NCBI RefSeq assembly: GCF_907164915.1
Contig: NW_025919439.1
Location: 62,001-126,000, forward strand
DNA: 64,000 bases
Direction: 5' to 3'
Source: Impatiens glandulifera
Lineage: Eukaryota; Streptophyta; Magnoliopsida; Ericales; Balsaminaceae
Every line of letters begins with the position of its first letter. Within the stretch, counting starts at the first letter, position 1. The position numbers were made by a program, and so were the translations under genes. Under the pieces are notes generated by a model, which was not told where the DNA came from, ran no database searches, and was given only the letters and a program-made list of their open reading frames with translations. Shown here piece after piece: positions 33,885 to 44,599 of this stretch.

Positions 33885-36800
33885 TCATTGTTCTTCCCTT
33901 TTTACTCGTGGATCGGTTGGACTCATTTCTTGCCCGGGAAGCATGTTCATGAAATGAGGATAGCCGCGACCACCACGACCTCCTGCATTCGATCTTCCTC
34001 CACGCTCAGCAACACTCCCACGTCTACCTTGATCAACATTGGACAACCTACCTCGGCCGCCACCACTTCTATCACCACGCTCAGAACCACTTTGACCACC
34101 ACCTCTCTTGGTTGGCCTAGGATTTTCATTAAAAATTGGGGCCCGCCTGGATCTGGTCCCGGTTGATACACCATCATTCCTCCTGCTTGACTCACCTTGA
34201 TATGGTCGAGGTTGGGCACCTTCAGCATTGCCTAAAGCATCTTCCTTAGCTTGAAACTTTCTGGCAAGGTTCTCGACAAAAGCTTGTCGTTCATTGTCAT
34301 TTCTGTTCATGCATCCTTGCATTTCTACCAGCTGATTCTTCACCAGACTGAGTTCATCCAAGGTTTCCTTGTGGCGTTCGTCATTGATGTTCCTCTCAAT
34401 GTCAAATAGTTCACTTTGGTGGTTGAAGTTTTCCTGTTGAAATTTTGAAAACTTTACATTTGAGACATGGGTCTCATAAGTATTCATCTTCAGGGTCTTA
34501 TCCAGCTCAGTTAGGATCTTGAAAATGTTGCTGAAATTCGCTCTTTCCTCTTCCCTGGAGATCATTGACTGACACATAGTCTTCTGCATTGAGGAAAGCA
34601 TAGACCTCATAGATCTTAACATTTTATTTCCTCCAGCGGATGGACCTTCGTGAGAAGACACTTCTTCAGACTCTGCAGCCATACTTTGAATAGGCTCAAA
34701 GTTTGTATGAACCTGCAAGGATTGCTCATGCTGATTAACTTCAGCATCCTTAGCCGCTTTCTCTTGTGCCTCTTCATCATCAACTTCTCTTTGGGCCCTT
34801 TCAAATCTTTCGAGCATACTTCCAGAATAGTGACGGGGAGTGGTTATGTTTTCGTGAACACTTCCCACAACACCATCAGGAAATAGGTAGGTCTTAACAA
34901 ACTTTAATTGCTCATCCTGTTCCTCCTCAGATGAGGAACTTTCTTCTTCATCACCTTTTTCTTTAGATGGTTCCCCCTCAGTTCTTGCAGTCTCTGGCTG
35001 AGTTACCTCGGCCATTTTCTCTTGGACATCCTCTGTTCTCGCAACAGGGGTTATAAGCACATCTTCTTCAATAGGAGCTTTCTAAGCCTTCTCAGCTACA
35101 CCTTCCAAGATTACTTCTTCAACATTTTTCTCAAGAGCTTGTTAAGGCTCTTGAACATTCACCATTTCTTTATGTTTATTAGGAAGCTCTTGAACGGGAT
35201 GATCTTGAATGCGTCTCTCTTCGGCAGAAATATTCCCGAATTCTATCAGGAGAGCAGCATCTGATTCATCAGCGTTTGGGATGTCCATGGCCTCTTCTTC
35301 GTTAAGCGGTTCTGTGCCAGAACAATCGGCGCCATGAATGTATCTGGAAGTAGTAGAAACATAACTTTCCATGATATCATTCAACTTCTTCAGCACATTG
35401 ACCTCAATATCAGCTCCTTTTGCGTCAGGATTGAAGTTTGCTTTCCTGGCTTCATAGATTGGAAACGGGACTTTTCCAAGAATGCAAGCTTCCACTAGTT
35501 CTCTTTTGTTCAACGCTTCACCCACATCTGAAGTTCTTGCCCACTTCAGAACTTTTTTTCATTTACTAATCTCTTCTTCCATTCTTTTGATATGGTAGCA
35601 TTGGACAGAGAGTCGTTGTACTTAGATGACAGCCTCTCAGTACGCCAGGAATCATAGATTTCTAATTTTTTAGAGGAGAGAACTTTTACTTGATCCAGAA
35701 TGAGATCAACAATACCTCTTGCTTCAGATACCTTCTCAGGAGCCTGAAACGCAATGGACTTCCCTTTTCCAACAACCTCTACAGGTTTTGGAGCTGGTCT
35801 TGGTTCACCAATAACAATTCCTTGTGTCCCTTTCCTGGCCCGCAACAGTTCGAAGGCCGATTGAGGTTTCAAACAGAGCTCAGCAGGAAGCTCTCTACAA
35901 ACAATTTTTCCGACTACCAAGGAATCCTTGGGAGCAGGAATGAAGGGTTCACCAACAACAATGGTAGAAACAGCACCTTGTTCTGGTATAGACGACTCTG
36001 TAGCACCGGCGGGGACTCCGCCCTGTTAATAGATTCAACATTTGGACCGGCTGACTCAACAGCAGGCCCTTCAGCAGATTCTCTCAGGGGAGAGAAAACA
36101 GATTCAACTTGTTCCACTTCGGGAACAACAAATTTTGGCACAACAGCCAAAGACTTAGAAGACGTTACCTTAGTGGATTTAGACGCGCGGGGCGCCTTTG
36201 TCTTCTTCTCCTTTGAGGAACACGACCTCGAAGGTTTCCTCAAGAAGGTTGAGGGAGTAGATAATGATGTCATCGGGGTTGCAGCAAGTACGCCTGGACC
36301 TTGCTTCACCCTTGAGTCGACATATTCCGTGTCCTTCTGACTTGGACTTTTCATGCTGGAGGAAATGGCCTCCGATTCATTTACAGTTCTGGTTTTGTTT
36401 GCCCCTGTTGACATGATAGAGGCAGAAGGCTTTGATCGGGTGGAGGGCCTTCCTCCAGTCTGGAAACTAGAGGCCCCAGATGCAGACTCTAGGTTGCTCT
36501 TCACCCTCAACAAAGTGCTGGCCACCGTAGAGGCAGTAAAAACTCTTGTAGAGTTAATCTGCGCCGGTTCACCAACATGAACCCCCAAAAACTTCAACAG
36601 GTGGCTCAGTTGAGCCGCATAAGTGATACTCTCCTTGTTCGTATGGCTGATGAAGTAACACAGATTCTGAAACAGGGTATGACCCCAGTTCACTTGGATT
36701 CCTTTGGAAATGGCGCACATATAGTCAAAACGGTCTTGACTATAGAGATTGAACGAGTCGGCCTTCCCTTGCAGCGCCTTCGCCACTACGTCGTTTAGGA

Positions 36801-37026
36801 GAATAAAGTGGGGTTTGAATACCTTCTTATATCCATTTACATGGATCTTAGAACCGTCAGCAGAGAAGGAAGTCTTCATTTCCTCCATGATTTCAGAAGA
36901 GAGCACCATGTCGAACAGATGACCCTCCGTTGAAAGTTCAAAGAACTCCGCATACACCGCTTCATCAAAAGAGATCTCCTTTCCGTTAACGGTTGCTACG
37001 ATGGAATCATCCACCATAACTGCCAT
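33885..37026 (-). pseudogene. Accessory ORF of the non-autonomous element, lightly damaged
   Basis: About 1,045 codons from the ATG at 37026 (MAVMVDDS) to the stop at 33885. N-terminal domain: YAEFFELSTEGHLFDM, FKPHFILLNDVVAKAL, QDRFDYMCAISKGIQVNWG, matching the ORFs at 21748, 24496 and 62291. Then a long Ser/Thr/Pro/Lys-rich stretch, a block ending KEWKKRL, a Glu-rich part, a likely coiled coil (about 34230-34590) and an Arg/Gly-rich C-terminus (34150-33950) with RGGG and GGRGGRG, like RGG RNA-binding boxes. Damage: a frameshift near 36000, another at a 7-T run (35551-35557), and stops at 35139-35141 and 35083. The preceding frame is open for about 24 codons without an ATG. No signal peptide or membrane span. 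The function is unknown; nucleic-acid binding is an inference from the RGG tail. Confidence 0.8.
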
Positions 37027-37150
37027 TTTGAAGAACTCGCGAACTTCATCTTCATAGAAGATGAACGGTCTAGGGTTCTTAGAGATTTCGAGAGATTGAA
37101 ATTTTCAAAATCATGCAGGAATGTCCTTATATAGATGAGAAATGGAAATA
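37027..37150 (-). promoter_or_regulatory. Promoter-like region before the accessory ORF
   Basis: On the minus strand CTATATAAGG (37121-37130) lies about 100 bp before the ATG at 37026, with a leader holding TCTCTCGAAATCTC, which resembles the TCTCTCTAGAAATCTCTC leader at 24425-24442 before the plus-strand accessory ORF. A short uORF (ATG at 37114-37112, stop after 11 codons) lies in the leader. Confidence 0.6.
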
Positions 37151-37339
37151 CTAAATAACCGTCTATTCTAGGGGTATGGCCCATTAATAAATGTTAGACG
37201 TCCTTTTTCAAGAAGTAATCATTAAAAATGAGGGTACATTAGTCATTTTCTTTAAACTTGATAGACATGTGTCTTCATATTATTAAGAGATGACTGTTCG
37301 ATATTTTGAGCGGGAAAAGTAGATAGCTCTCAGCGTGTG
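37151..37339 (-). other. Upstream region of the accessory ORF promoter
   Basis: No ORF. It contains AAGACACATGTCTATCAAG on the minus strand (about 37257-37279), the counterpart of 21692-21710 in the complete element. Confidence 0.5.
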
Positions 37340-37725
37340 ACAGTTGTCCTTGATCAGTCTAATCGGCACGTAGTTAGACGTTTTTCTTACTTCACAAATA
37401 ACACAGCGTATATTAGACGGATGAGTGTATTAGACGCATACGTCTAATTCCGTGTTTATAACAAATCCGTCTAATGTTTATTAGACGTGTACATCTAATT
37501 CTGCATAAACACCACGTGTTAGACGTGTGTTTATTAGACGTGAGCATCCTTCTACTCAATACGTAAAAACGTCTAACGTCTATTAGACGTATCCGTCTAA
37601 TTGCTTGGATATAAAATCTCAACATATAGACTTAGATGTATGTATTGTGAATAAAAATACGTCTAAGTACATGCTTTTTCTTTTAGACAACCTTGTCTAA
37701 TTAGACCGATTAAGGATATTCGTCT
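37340..37725. repeat. Internal TTAGAC/GTCTAA minisatellite upstream of the accessory ORF
   Basis: About 12 copies of TTAGAC(G) or GTCTAA with 10-35 bp spacers, several as dyads (for example TTAGACGCATACGTCTAATT at 37429-37448 and TTAGACGTATCCGTCTAATT at 37582-37601). Same core as the LTR arrays but outside the LTR, 200-600 bp upstream of the accessory ORF TATA box. Confidence 0.88.
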
Positions 37726-37960
37726 AGAGAATATCTTTAATTCCAAAGAAATTTTCCTTCTCAAAAAAATGAATATGGACAAAAGAGTTTTATAAACAAT
37801 TTTTGTGGTCCAAAGACCAAAAATATTTTTAACAAATAAAAAACAATTAATCTTCTAGAATGGCAAGTGTCATTGTTGATCTTCCAAGCTGTGTACTCAG
37901 ATGAGTACTCTTCTAGCTTCCTTCCAGCTATCCTCCTGCATCACCTACAAAATAAACTAT
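37726..37960 (-). other. Non-coding join between gag and the internal repeat
   Basis: AT-rich, no frame. This is where pol would be expected in an autonomous relative; nothing resembling protease, integrase or RT is left. Confidence 0.6.
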
Positions 37961-39760
37961 TTACAAATCTTGGTACCCATACTCAATTGGTCCTCGATCA
38001 ATTATTCCCTTAGAAATCCATACTTGAGTTATTCTGATGGACTTCCCATTTTGTGTTGTGATTAATGCATAAGATTTTGACTTAGCAGATGACTTCCTGC
38101 TAGCCACTGATCCTTTGACTTTTGAAGAAGAGTTTCTTTTAAAACTCCTTGACTTAGAGTCAGGTTTTAAGTTACCATACTTATTAGCCTTCTCAAGCTT
38201 ATTCTTAAGCCAACTAACAGTTGGTGGAACATAAACTATTTCATTTTTAAAAGCCACTTCTTCATGAATAGGATCAGATTCAATGTCAATCATACTTCCT
38301 ATGACAAAGCTTATTGGCTTAAGTTTGTTATTTGGCTTTGACTTTTTGTAAGACAGGTTAGGATCATTGCTATCAAATCCCAATCCGGATCTAGATCCAG
38401 CAGGTTTCAACATTCTGATCTGATATTTGACAGCATCACTAGACCTTGTCCATGCACAGACAACATAGTTAAGCCTTTTCTTTTCAGAGGAAAGAGTTTG
38501 AATCTGTTCTTTGAGCATCTCATTTTCAGATGAGATTTCTTCAATTTTCTTTTCAAAAACATGTGATTCTTTCTCTTTAGTCAGATTTGGTTCATTTAAA
38601 TCTGATGAAGATTTAGTTTCATTTAGAGATTCTGCTAGCTTTCTGTACTCGATGATCATTTCATCTAGTGCAGTTACCAGTTGTTCCCTTGAAAACTTTT
38701 CGGAGGAAAAATCAAATACCTCAGTTTCCTGAGTTCCTTCCTCATCTTCTCTAGCCATGAAGAAAGCCACGTCTTCTTCATCGCTTTCACTGGATGAGAA
38801 GTACGAGCCACGACTGCTTCCTCTGTTCTTTCCGTTACCGGCCATAAGAGCCTTCAGCTCTTTTCCATCTTCCTTTGCATCTTCACGCTTTGGCTTCCGA
38901 CATTCCGATGCATAATGACCTTTAATACCACAGTTAAAACAAGTAACATTAGCTTTAGATTTTGAAGAGTTTGAGTTACAATTGCTCTTCTTCATGAAGT
39001 CGCCAAACTTCTTCACAAAGAGAGACATGGCATCGCTGCTCAGCTGCTGAGCTGTCATCTTCACGTCCGGAGCAGTTGGTGGCTCTTCAGCAGTCACAAA
39101 CGCCTTGGCAATAATAACGGACGAGGGTTGATCTTCTTCCATCCTACAGTTCAGCTCGAACTCATAGGCCTTGAGGTCAGCGAAGAGATCGAAGAGAGAG
39201 ATCTTGTTCAGATCTTTGGATTCTCTCATCTCCATAGTCTTTATGTCCCATTCCCTTGGAAGAGCACGCATGACCTTGATAGCAAGCTCCCGGTTGCTAT
39301 AGGTCTTGCCTAAGATGGACAGAGAGTAGACGATCTTGCTGAATTTGGTGTCGAAATCGTTCATTGTTTCACCAGGACGCATTTTGAAGTTGTCGAACTG
39401 TTTAGTGGTAACCATGATCTTGTTTTCCTTCGTTTGTTCGTTGCCCTCACACAGTTCAGTGAGTCTGTCCCAGACCTCTTTGGCAGTGTCACATTCGATG
39501 ATGTAGTTGAACATACTATCATCGAAAGATCTGTACAGAACATCAAGAGCCATGTTGTTGAGGTTGTTCTGCCTCTTTTCATCAGCAGTCCAGTCGGTCT
39601 TCTCCTTATCAATCTTGATAGGACCTTCTGTGACAACACTCCACATGTCATCATGAAGAGATGAAAGATGAGCACGAACGCTTTTCTTTCAAACAATATA
39701 GTTTTCGCGAGAGAAAGTTGGAATGGTTGTAGCACTGGCATCTTTGGGTATGTTTGACAT
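37961..39760 (-). pseudogene. gag: Gag (UBN2-type) of the non-autonomous element, nearly intact
   Basis: 599 codons from ATG at 39760 (MSNIPKDASATTIPTFSREN) to the stop at 37961. The only visible defect is a stop at codon 24, where the related gag at 63405 has Trp in YVVWKK. Codons 39-599 are open. The UBN2 core includes GPIKIDKEKTDW, FNYIIECDTAKEVWDRL and QFDNFKMRPGETM. A zinc knuckle CX2CX4HX4C (CFNCGIKGHYASEC) lies at about codons 274-287, followed by a Lys/Ser-rich tail and a likely coiled coil. The end, ITQVWISKGIIDRGP then seven residues, matches the join to protease in the complete element (17878-17945), so pol was lost exactly behind gag. One nonsense mutation in an otherwise open frame suggests a fairly young copy. 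Confidence 0.92.
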
Positions 39761-39791
39761 ATTTCAGGAGAGGCTTGAGAATAGAAACAAG

Positions 39792-39803
39792 GCTCTGATA
39801 CCA
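39792..39803 (-). other. Primer-binding site, initiator tRNA-Met
   Basis: On the minus strand TGGTATCAGAGC, two bases from the LTR end at 39806. Confidence 0.95.
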
Positions 39804-39805
39804 AT

Positions 39806-42091
39806 TGATAGGATCGGCTTTATCAATAGAGACAGGGTCTGGCTAATGATGAAGATTTATGAAAAACGGTTTGATAGAAAGCCTGTTAGGGATTAATATC
39901 TCTTCATATTCTACGCAAACTTGTGTAAACACTTGAAACAGATTTAAGGCGGAATTGTTTACTTGGGTTTGAAGCACAAGATGAAATATGAAAAGATGAC
40001 AGAAAAGAAGAACACAGCAGTTTGTTTATGGATGTTCGGAGAAACTCTCCTACGTCACCCCTTCTTCCAACCACCGGAAGGATTCACTATATGATGAGAA
40101 TCAAATATAGTTTACACACTCACTTAGCTCACTATTGAACAAAACACTTTTTGTTCAATTACAATAAGATGAAGAATATCACTTAGCTAATGGTGTTTTG
40201 ATTCTAGCTCTCTCTCTCGATTCACACACAGTACAATCAGAAGCAAAGTAAAGTGATTGAGTAGTCTCTCTCTGCAAAATTAGAATGCTTGTTCATAAGA
40301 TTGGTTAAGGCAAAATCCGGTGTTTCGTCCGTTGCTCTATGGATTGATTAAATACTGAGCAGAAGCTAACGGTCGAATCTTCAAGAATGATATGTGGAGC
40401 CCTTTCATTGGAAAGCCTCCATTGTACAAAGCAGGTTATGAGCACAAGGATCGTGGCCATAACGAACTGGTAGTGCGTCGAATATTCCATCAGGGATGTA
40501 CCTGCAAAACGGGTAATGTGAGGAAAATTCTCTTACGTGGCATTCCTTGATTGGATGCATATAGCTGTTGTACTAATCTTCACAGGAAAGTGGAACAGAA
40601 GTAGGGTACAGCTATAGCACGTGGTTAGGAGAAATGCTAGATTCAAGCGTACTGCTTGAACAGAGCATTAGACGTATTTCAGTTAGACGGATTTGGGAAA
40701 ATCAGTCTAATGAAATAAGTCAACTCCTTCTAATGAAAAACGTCTATTAGACCGCCTAGTCTAATATAATTAGACTCGCGTCTAATTTACATAACCATTA
40801 GACGGGTATGTCTAACTCTACTAAGTTAGACTACACGTCTAATTCCGGGTCTACCTTAGACTAATCTGAAAGAGTTAGACTCACGTCTATCTTTCACTTA
40901 TTAGACAACCCGTCTAATTAAAATAACCATTAGACCGGCACGTCTAACTCCATTGAGTTAGACTGCCCCAACTCATTCTGGTTCTACATCAGACTTGTCT
41001 GAAGGAGTTAGACTCACGTCTAACTTTCGCTAATTAGACAACCCGTCTAATTAAAATAACGATTAGACCGGCACGTCTAACTCCACTGAGTTAGATTGCC
41101 CCGTCTAATTCCGGTTCTACCTCAGACTTGTTTGAAGGAGTTAGACTCACGTCTAACTTTCGCTAATTAGACAACCCGTTTAATTAAAATAACCATTAGA
41201 CCGGCACGTCTAACTCCATTGAGTTAGACCGCCCCGTCTAATTCCGGGTATTCATTAGACCATCCGTCTAATTTCTTTACGTCTATTAGACTTACACGTC
41301 TAACTCTGATGAGTTAGACTGTACGTCTAATTCTATTAGACTCACGTCTAATTCCGCGTATTCATTAGACCATCCATCTAATTTCTTTACGTCTATTAGA
41401 CTTACACGTCTAACTCCAATGAGTTAGACTGTACGTCTAATTCTATTAGACTCACGTCTAATTCCGTGTATTCATTAGACTACCCGTCTAATTCTTTACA
41501 CATCTATTAGACTTACACGTCTAACTCCGATGAGTTAGACTGTACGTCTAATTCCATGCGACTATTAGACTGCCCATCTAACTCCGTTGAGTTAGACTGT
41601 GCGTCTAATTCCATTAGACCCGCGTCTAATTCCGTGTATTCATTAGACTACCCGTCTAATTCTTTACGTCTATTAGACTTACACGTCTAACTCCGATGAG
41701 TTAGACTGTACGTCTAATTCTATTAGACTCACGTCTAATTCCGTGTATTCATTAGACTACCCGTCTAATTCTTTACACATCTATTAGACTTACACGTCTA
41801 ACTCCGATGAGTTAGACTGTACGTCTAATTCTATTAGAATCACGTCTAATTCCATGCGACTATTAGACTGCCCATATAACTCCGTTGAGTTAGACTGTGC
41901 ATCTAATTCCATTAGACCTGCGTCTAATTTTATGCGAATGGAGATCAAAATCGGTCTAATGACCCTTATTAGATCCAAGTCTAATAACATATTGTCTTAA
42001 TACACCTGTATCAAAACTCATAGATTATTTTATCATCAAAATATTAGTGAGTATATTATTTCAACACTTAGTCAAATAATTTGACACAACA
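39806..42091 (-). mobile_element. 5' LTR of the non-autonomous element
   Basis: On the minus strand TGTTGTGTCAAATTATTTGA...GATCCTATCA. It comprises a U3 with a 1.2-kb minisatellite (40750-41960), a U3 end with ATGCTAGATTCAAGC-type sequence near 40640, a TATA-like TATTTAAT (minus strand, about 40346-40353), R with CTCCTACGTCACCCC (40049-40063) and U5. Same family as the solo LTR at 22652-24297. Confidence 0.92.
40670..41985. repeat. TTAGAC/GTCTAA dyad minisatellite in the 5' LTR
   Basis: About 45 GTCTAA/TTAGAC pairs. Two unit types occur: a ~125-bp unit with TCAGACTTGTCTGAAGGAG and GACAACCCGTCTAATTAAAA (40740-41230), and a ~75-115-bp unit with TTAGACTTACACGTCTAACT and CTGTACGTCTAATTC (41230-41960). 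Order and spacing follow the 3' LTR array, with some unit gains or losses. Confidence 0.92.
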
Positions 42092-43537
42092 ACTGAGATA
42101 ACCAAGAATCCGTTACCGGATCATCAAGTCAACATGCTTACCACGGACGAAACATCCTTTGACTCTAATGTGCTACTTGACCTAATTCATAATGCCGAAC
42201 TAGAGATCAACATGATTGATCCCTAGCCCAAAAGGAAGTTCAAAAACCACTAAGGTAAGACTTCTTAACAAGGGCATCTAAAGACAATTGCTCGCCTCCT
42301 TTCCCCGATACACATCACGGCAACACGTGGTGGAATGGACTTCCAACTCAGTTTCATGAAAACCATGATGGCCGAAACACCATCTACTTCCCAACAACCC
42401 CCTCTATGGAAGATGATAGAATTCGATCCTAGAGCTCTTAACCTATGAGACAACCTCCTAAACCAACTAAAAGGACAAATGCTAGTATTTCCATCTAGGA
42501 AATATTAATGGACTATATTGAGCATAGAAAAGAATTCCTCAATGAGTTAAGCAAGGCGAACGTCCCTACTAACACCACCCTTTAAGAACTAGTAGGGATT
42601 AAATACGCTAGTTCTCAACACAACATGATAGGCTTCAAAGATAAAGAACTTCCGACAGTTGAACCAAATCATGATAAAACCCTCTACATTTCTATGCAAA
42701 TAGAGAGAAAGACTGTCCCAATAGTCTTAATAAATAATGGCTTTGACAGTTCATACCAAGAAATCATGGGTTCCCTTAAGTGCATCGTCTGAGTGGTTGG
42801 CATTGTGTCATCAACTTGGAACCTTCCAAAAACTTGGTCCTATGAAGACCTAGTATCGCTTCGGCCTCGATAGTTCACCAAAAACTTAGGTTCATCATTA
42901 ATGAATAGTTCATTATAATCAATGGTGAAATCGATCTTGTAGCCGTTAGTGAGACCATCATGTCGACTCTCCATAGGTTGAACTAAGTGGGTTCGAGATA
43001 TGTCCAGTACTCTGAGAAGTTAAACACTTATCTAAACACCTTGACATCAATATGTTTAGCCTCCACTCTATGAGAATGATGCTCCAAATGGGATATTTCC
43101 CTAGTATAAGCTTAGGTCCTAACACTAATGGCATGTCATCATTCCCGCAACTGTTTTGTAACATAGATCGCCACTGTCGGGGATTTGTCTCTACAAGACT
43201 TGATGAGGTTCGTTCAAAAAGGATCTACAAATGACACATGGTTATACCTCCAACGTTAAACAGACAATTCACCCACAAAGGCCATAACACTTTATACTTC
43301 GACTTCCCTGAATCCTTTATCAATTCTCACACTATAAGACATTTTCCAAGTCTTGAAATCTTTTTTGATTGTCCTCATAATCCCAACTCCTCTTTTTGCA
43401 TGATAAGGAAAAAAATATACTATTGGCACAAGGCCCTCAACAACTTGGCCTGGATTCCCAAGAGAGTTGACCCAACTTATGAAGCCAACTCTTCTAGTCT
43501 ACAAGGAACCATCCCTTCTCATCCGTCGATACTCTAA
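42092..43537 (+). pseudogene. Protease region of Tat-like Gypsy copy 2, broken
   Basis: Continues the frame from 32309: EITKNPLPDHQVNML (from 42095), then DLIHNAELEINMID. Later EFLNELSKANVPTNTTL (about 42535-42585), and KTVPIVLINNGFD (42711-42749), where the family has a D-N-G-S aspartic protease site; here Asp is replaced by Asn. RMMLQMGYFP..SLGPN (43070-43117) corresponds to the G-patch-like end of Tat proteases. There are many stops and frameshifts. RT and later domains are absent before 43860. Confidence 0.72.
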
Positions 43538-43859
43538 TATACGAAAGTAGAACTTTTTCCCTCTCTTGTGTAGAGAGATGTCAAATATTGTACATTTTAA
43601 GAAACCTAAGAACAATGATCATAACATATCATCTTTTCTTACATCTAATATACCCCTCACTGTAACACAAGAATTATACTACGAATCTACGAGTAAAAAT
43701 GATATTGATGTCTAGCATTCATTATCAAAACCATTTAATAAATTATAATCTAACACTAGCCCTAATATCTGTATGAAAAAGCCAACAACACTATTACTTA
43801 AATACCCATGTTACAATAACAAGTAGACTATCACCTAGCATACAACCACTAGAAAATCG
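43538..43859 (+). other. Unrecognised stretch
   Basis: AT-rich, no frame or motif that I can assign. It could be the U3 start of the LTR-like fragment that follows, since AGCATACAACCACTAG at 43838-43853 is close to AGCATACGCTACCCGCG at 23478-23494. Confidence 0.35.
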
Positions 43860-44580
43860 ACACGTATCTACGAACGAGATTCGACTGTTGCTATATTCTC
43901 AATATAAAAAAAACATCACAGTACAACGTCGAATCCTTGGATTTATGAACGGTGGATCCCTAGATCTATGAACGGAGGATCCCTGAATATCTGGATTCTT
44001 AGTACGGCGAATCCTCTCGGTCAATTCACGTATCCAAAAGTCAGATTAAACTGTTGCTACGCTTCAATATAAAAGAGCTTCAAAGTAAAATGGAGAATTC
44101 ACTCGCATTCTTGGACACTCGAACCTTCGAACATATACGAAGAACAAGCTTCACAACTCTCGATCAATTTACTCGATCTCTAGCTTATCTGTTCTAAGTG
44201 CATTTTGTATTTCACTTAAGTTAGGCTGAGAGTTAATTCATTGTAATATCTGAGAGTATACTCATTGTTATAAGTTGAACAGAACGTTCTCGGTTTATAG
44301 AGTGATAGCTAAGAGTTCAGAACAGACATCTACTGAGTCCTAGATTCTGACTGGGTTTGTGTAGAAGCTATACAAACCAAAGTCTTTTAGTGGAATCCTT
44401 CTAAATACAAAAGAAGGGACGACGTAGGAGTTTTATCTACAAACATCCATAAAATTATTGTGTTATTTCCTTATTGCATCTAACAATCTTGCATCTTCCT
44501 CTTCAAATCTACCAAGCATTTCCGCACTTGAATCTAATCAAGAGCTTGCGACGATTTGTCTTACTAAGGATAATACGTGC
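43860..44580 (+). mobile_element. LTR-like fragment, plus strand
   Basis: Shares the order of blocks of the minisatellite LTR family: GTTGAACAGAAC (44274), 'cgacgtaggagttttatctac' (44419-44439), 'catccataaa' and CATTTCCGCACTTGAATCTA (44517-44536). Two CAATATAAAA TATA-like boxes (43899-43908 and 44071-44080) lie in a duplicated segment that starts with CTGTTGCTA. No minisatellite and no clear TG/CA ends. Confidence 0.6.
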
Positions 44581-44599
44581 AATTGAAATATAAAAATTT

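Larger units (their letters stand above)
32310..42091 (-). mobile_element. Non-autonomous LTR element with gag and accessory ORF but no pol, minus strand
   Basis: LTRs at 39806-42091 (5', 2286 bp) and 32310-33707 (3', 1398 bp after an internal deletion), a primer site at 39792-39803 and a polypurine tract at 33708-33722. It is flanked by AATGA (32305-32309) and ACTGA (42092-42096), a 4-of-5 target-site duplication. Between gag (39760-37961) and the accessory ORF (37026-33885) only about 930 bp are found, with no protease, integrase or RT. The gag and accessory ORF are homologous to those of the element at 14872-28877. It is like TR-GAG type elements, which keep gag only and use pol in trans. 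Confidence 0.88.

Noticed and set aside
33888..36798. Several plus-strand ORFs (for example 35690-36340, 216 codons)
   Set aside because: They are antisense shadows of the minus-strand accessory ORF and have odd Ser/Thr-rich, non-family sequence.
38511..39664. Plus-strand ORFs over the gag at 37961-39760
   Set aside because: Antisense shadows of a well supported gag.
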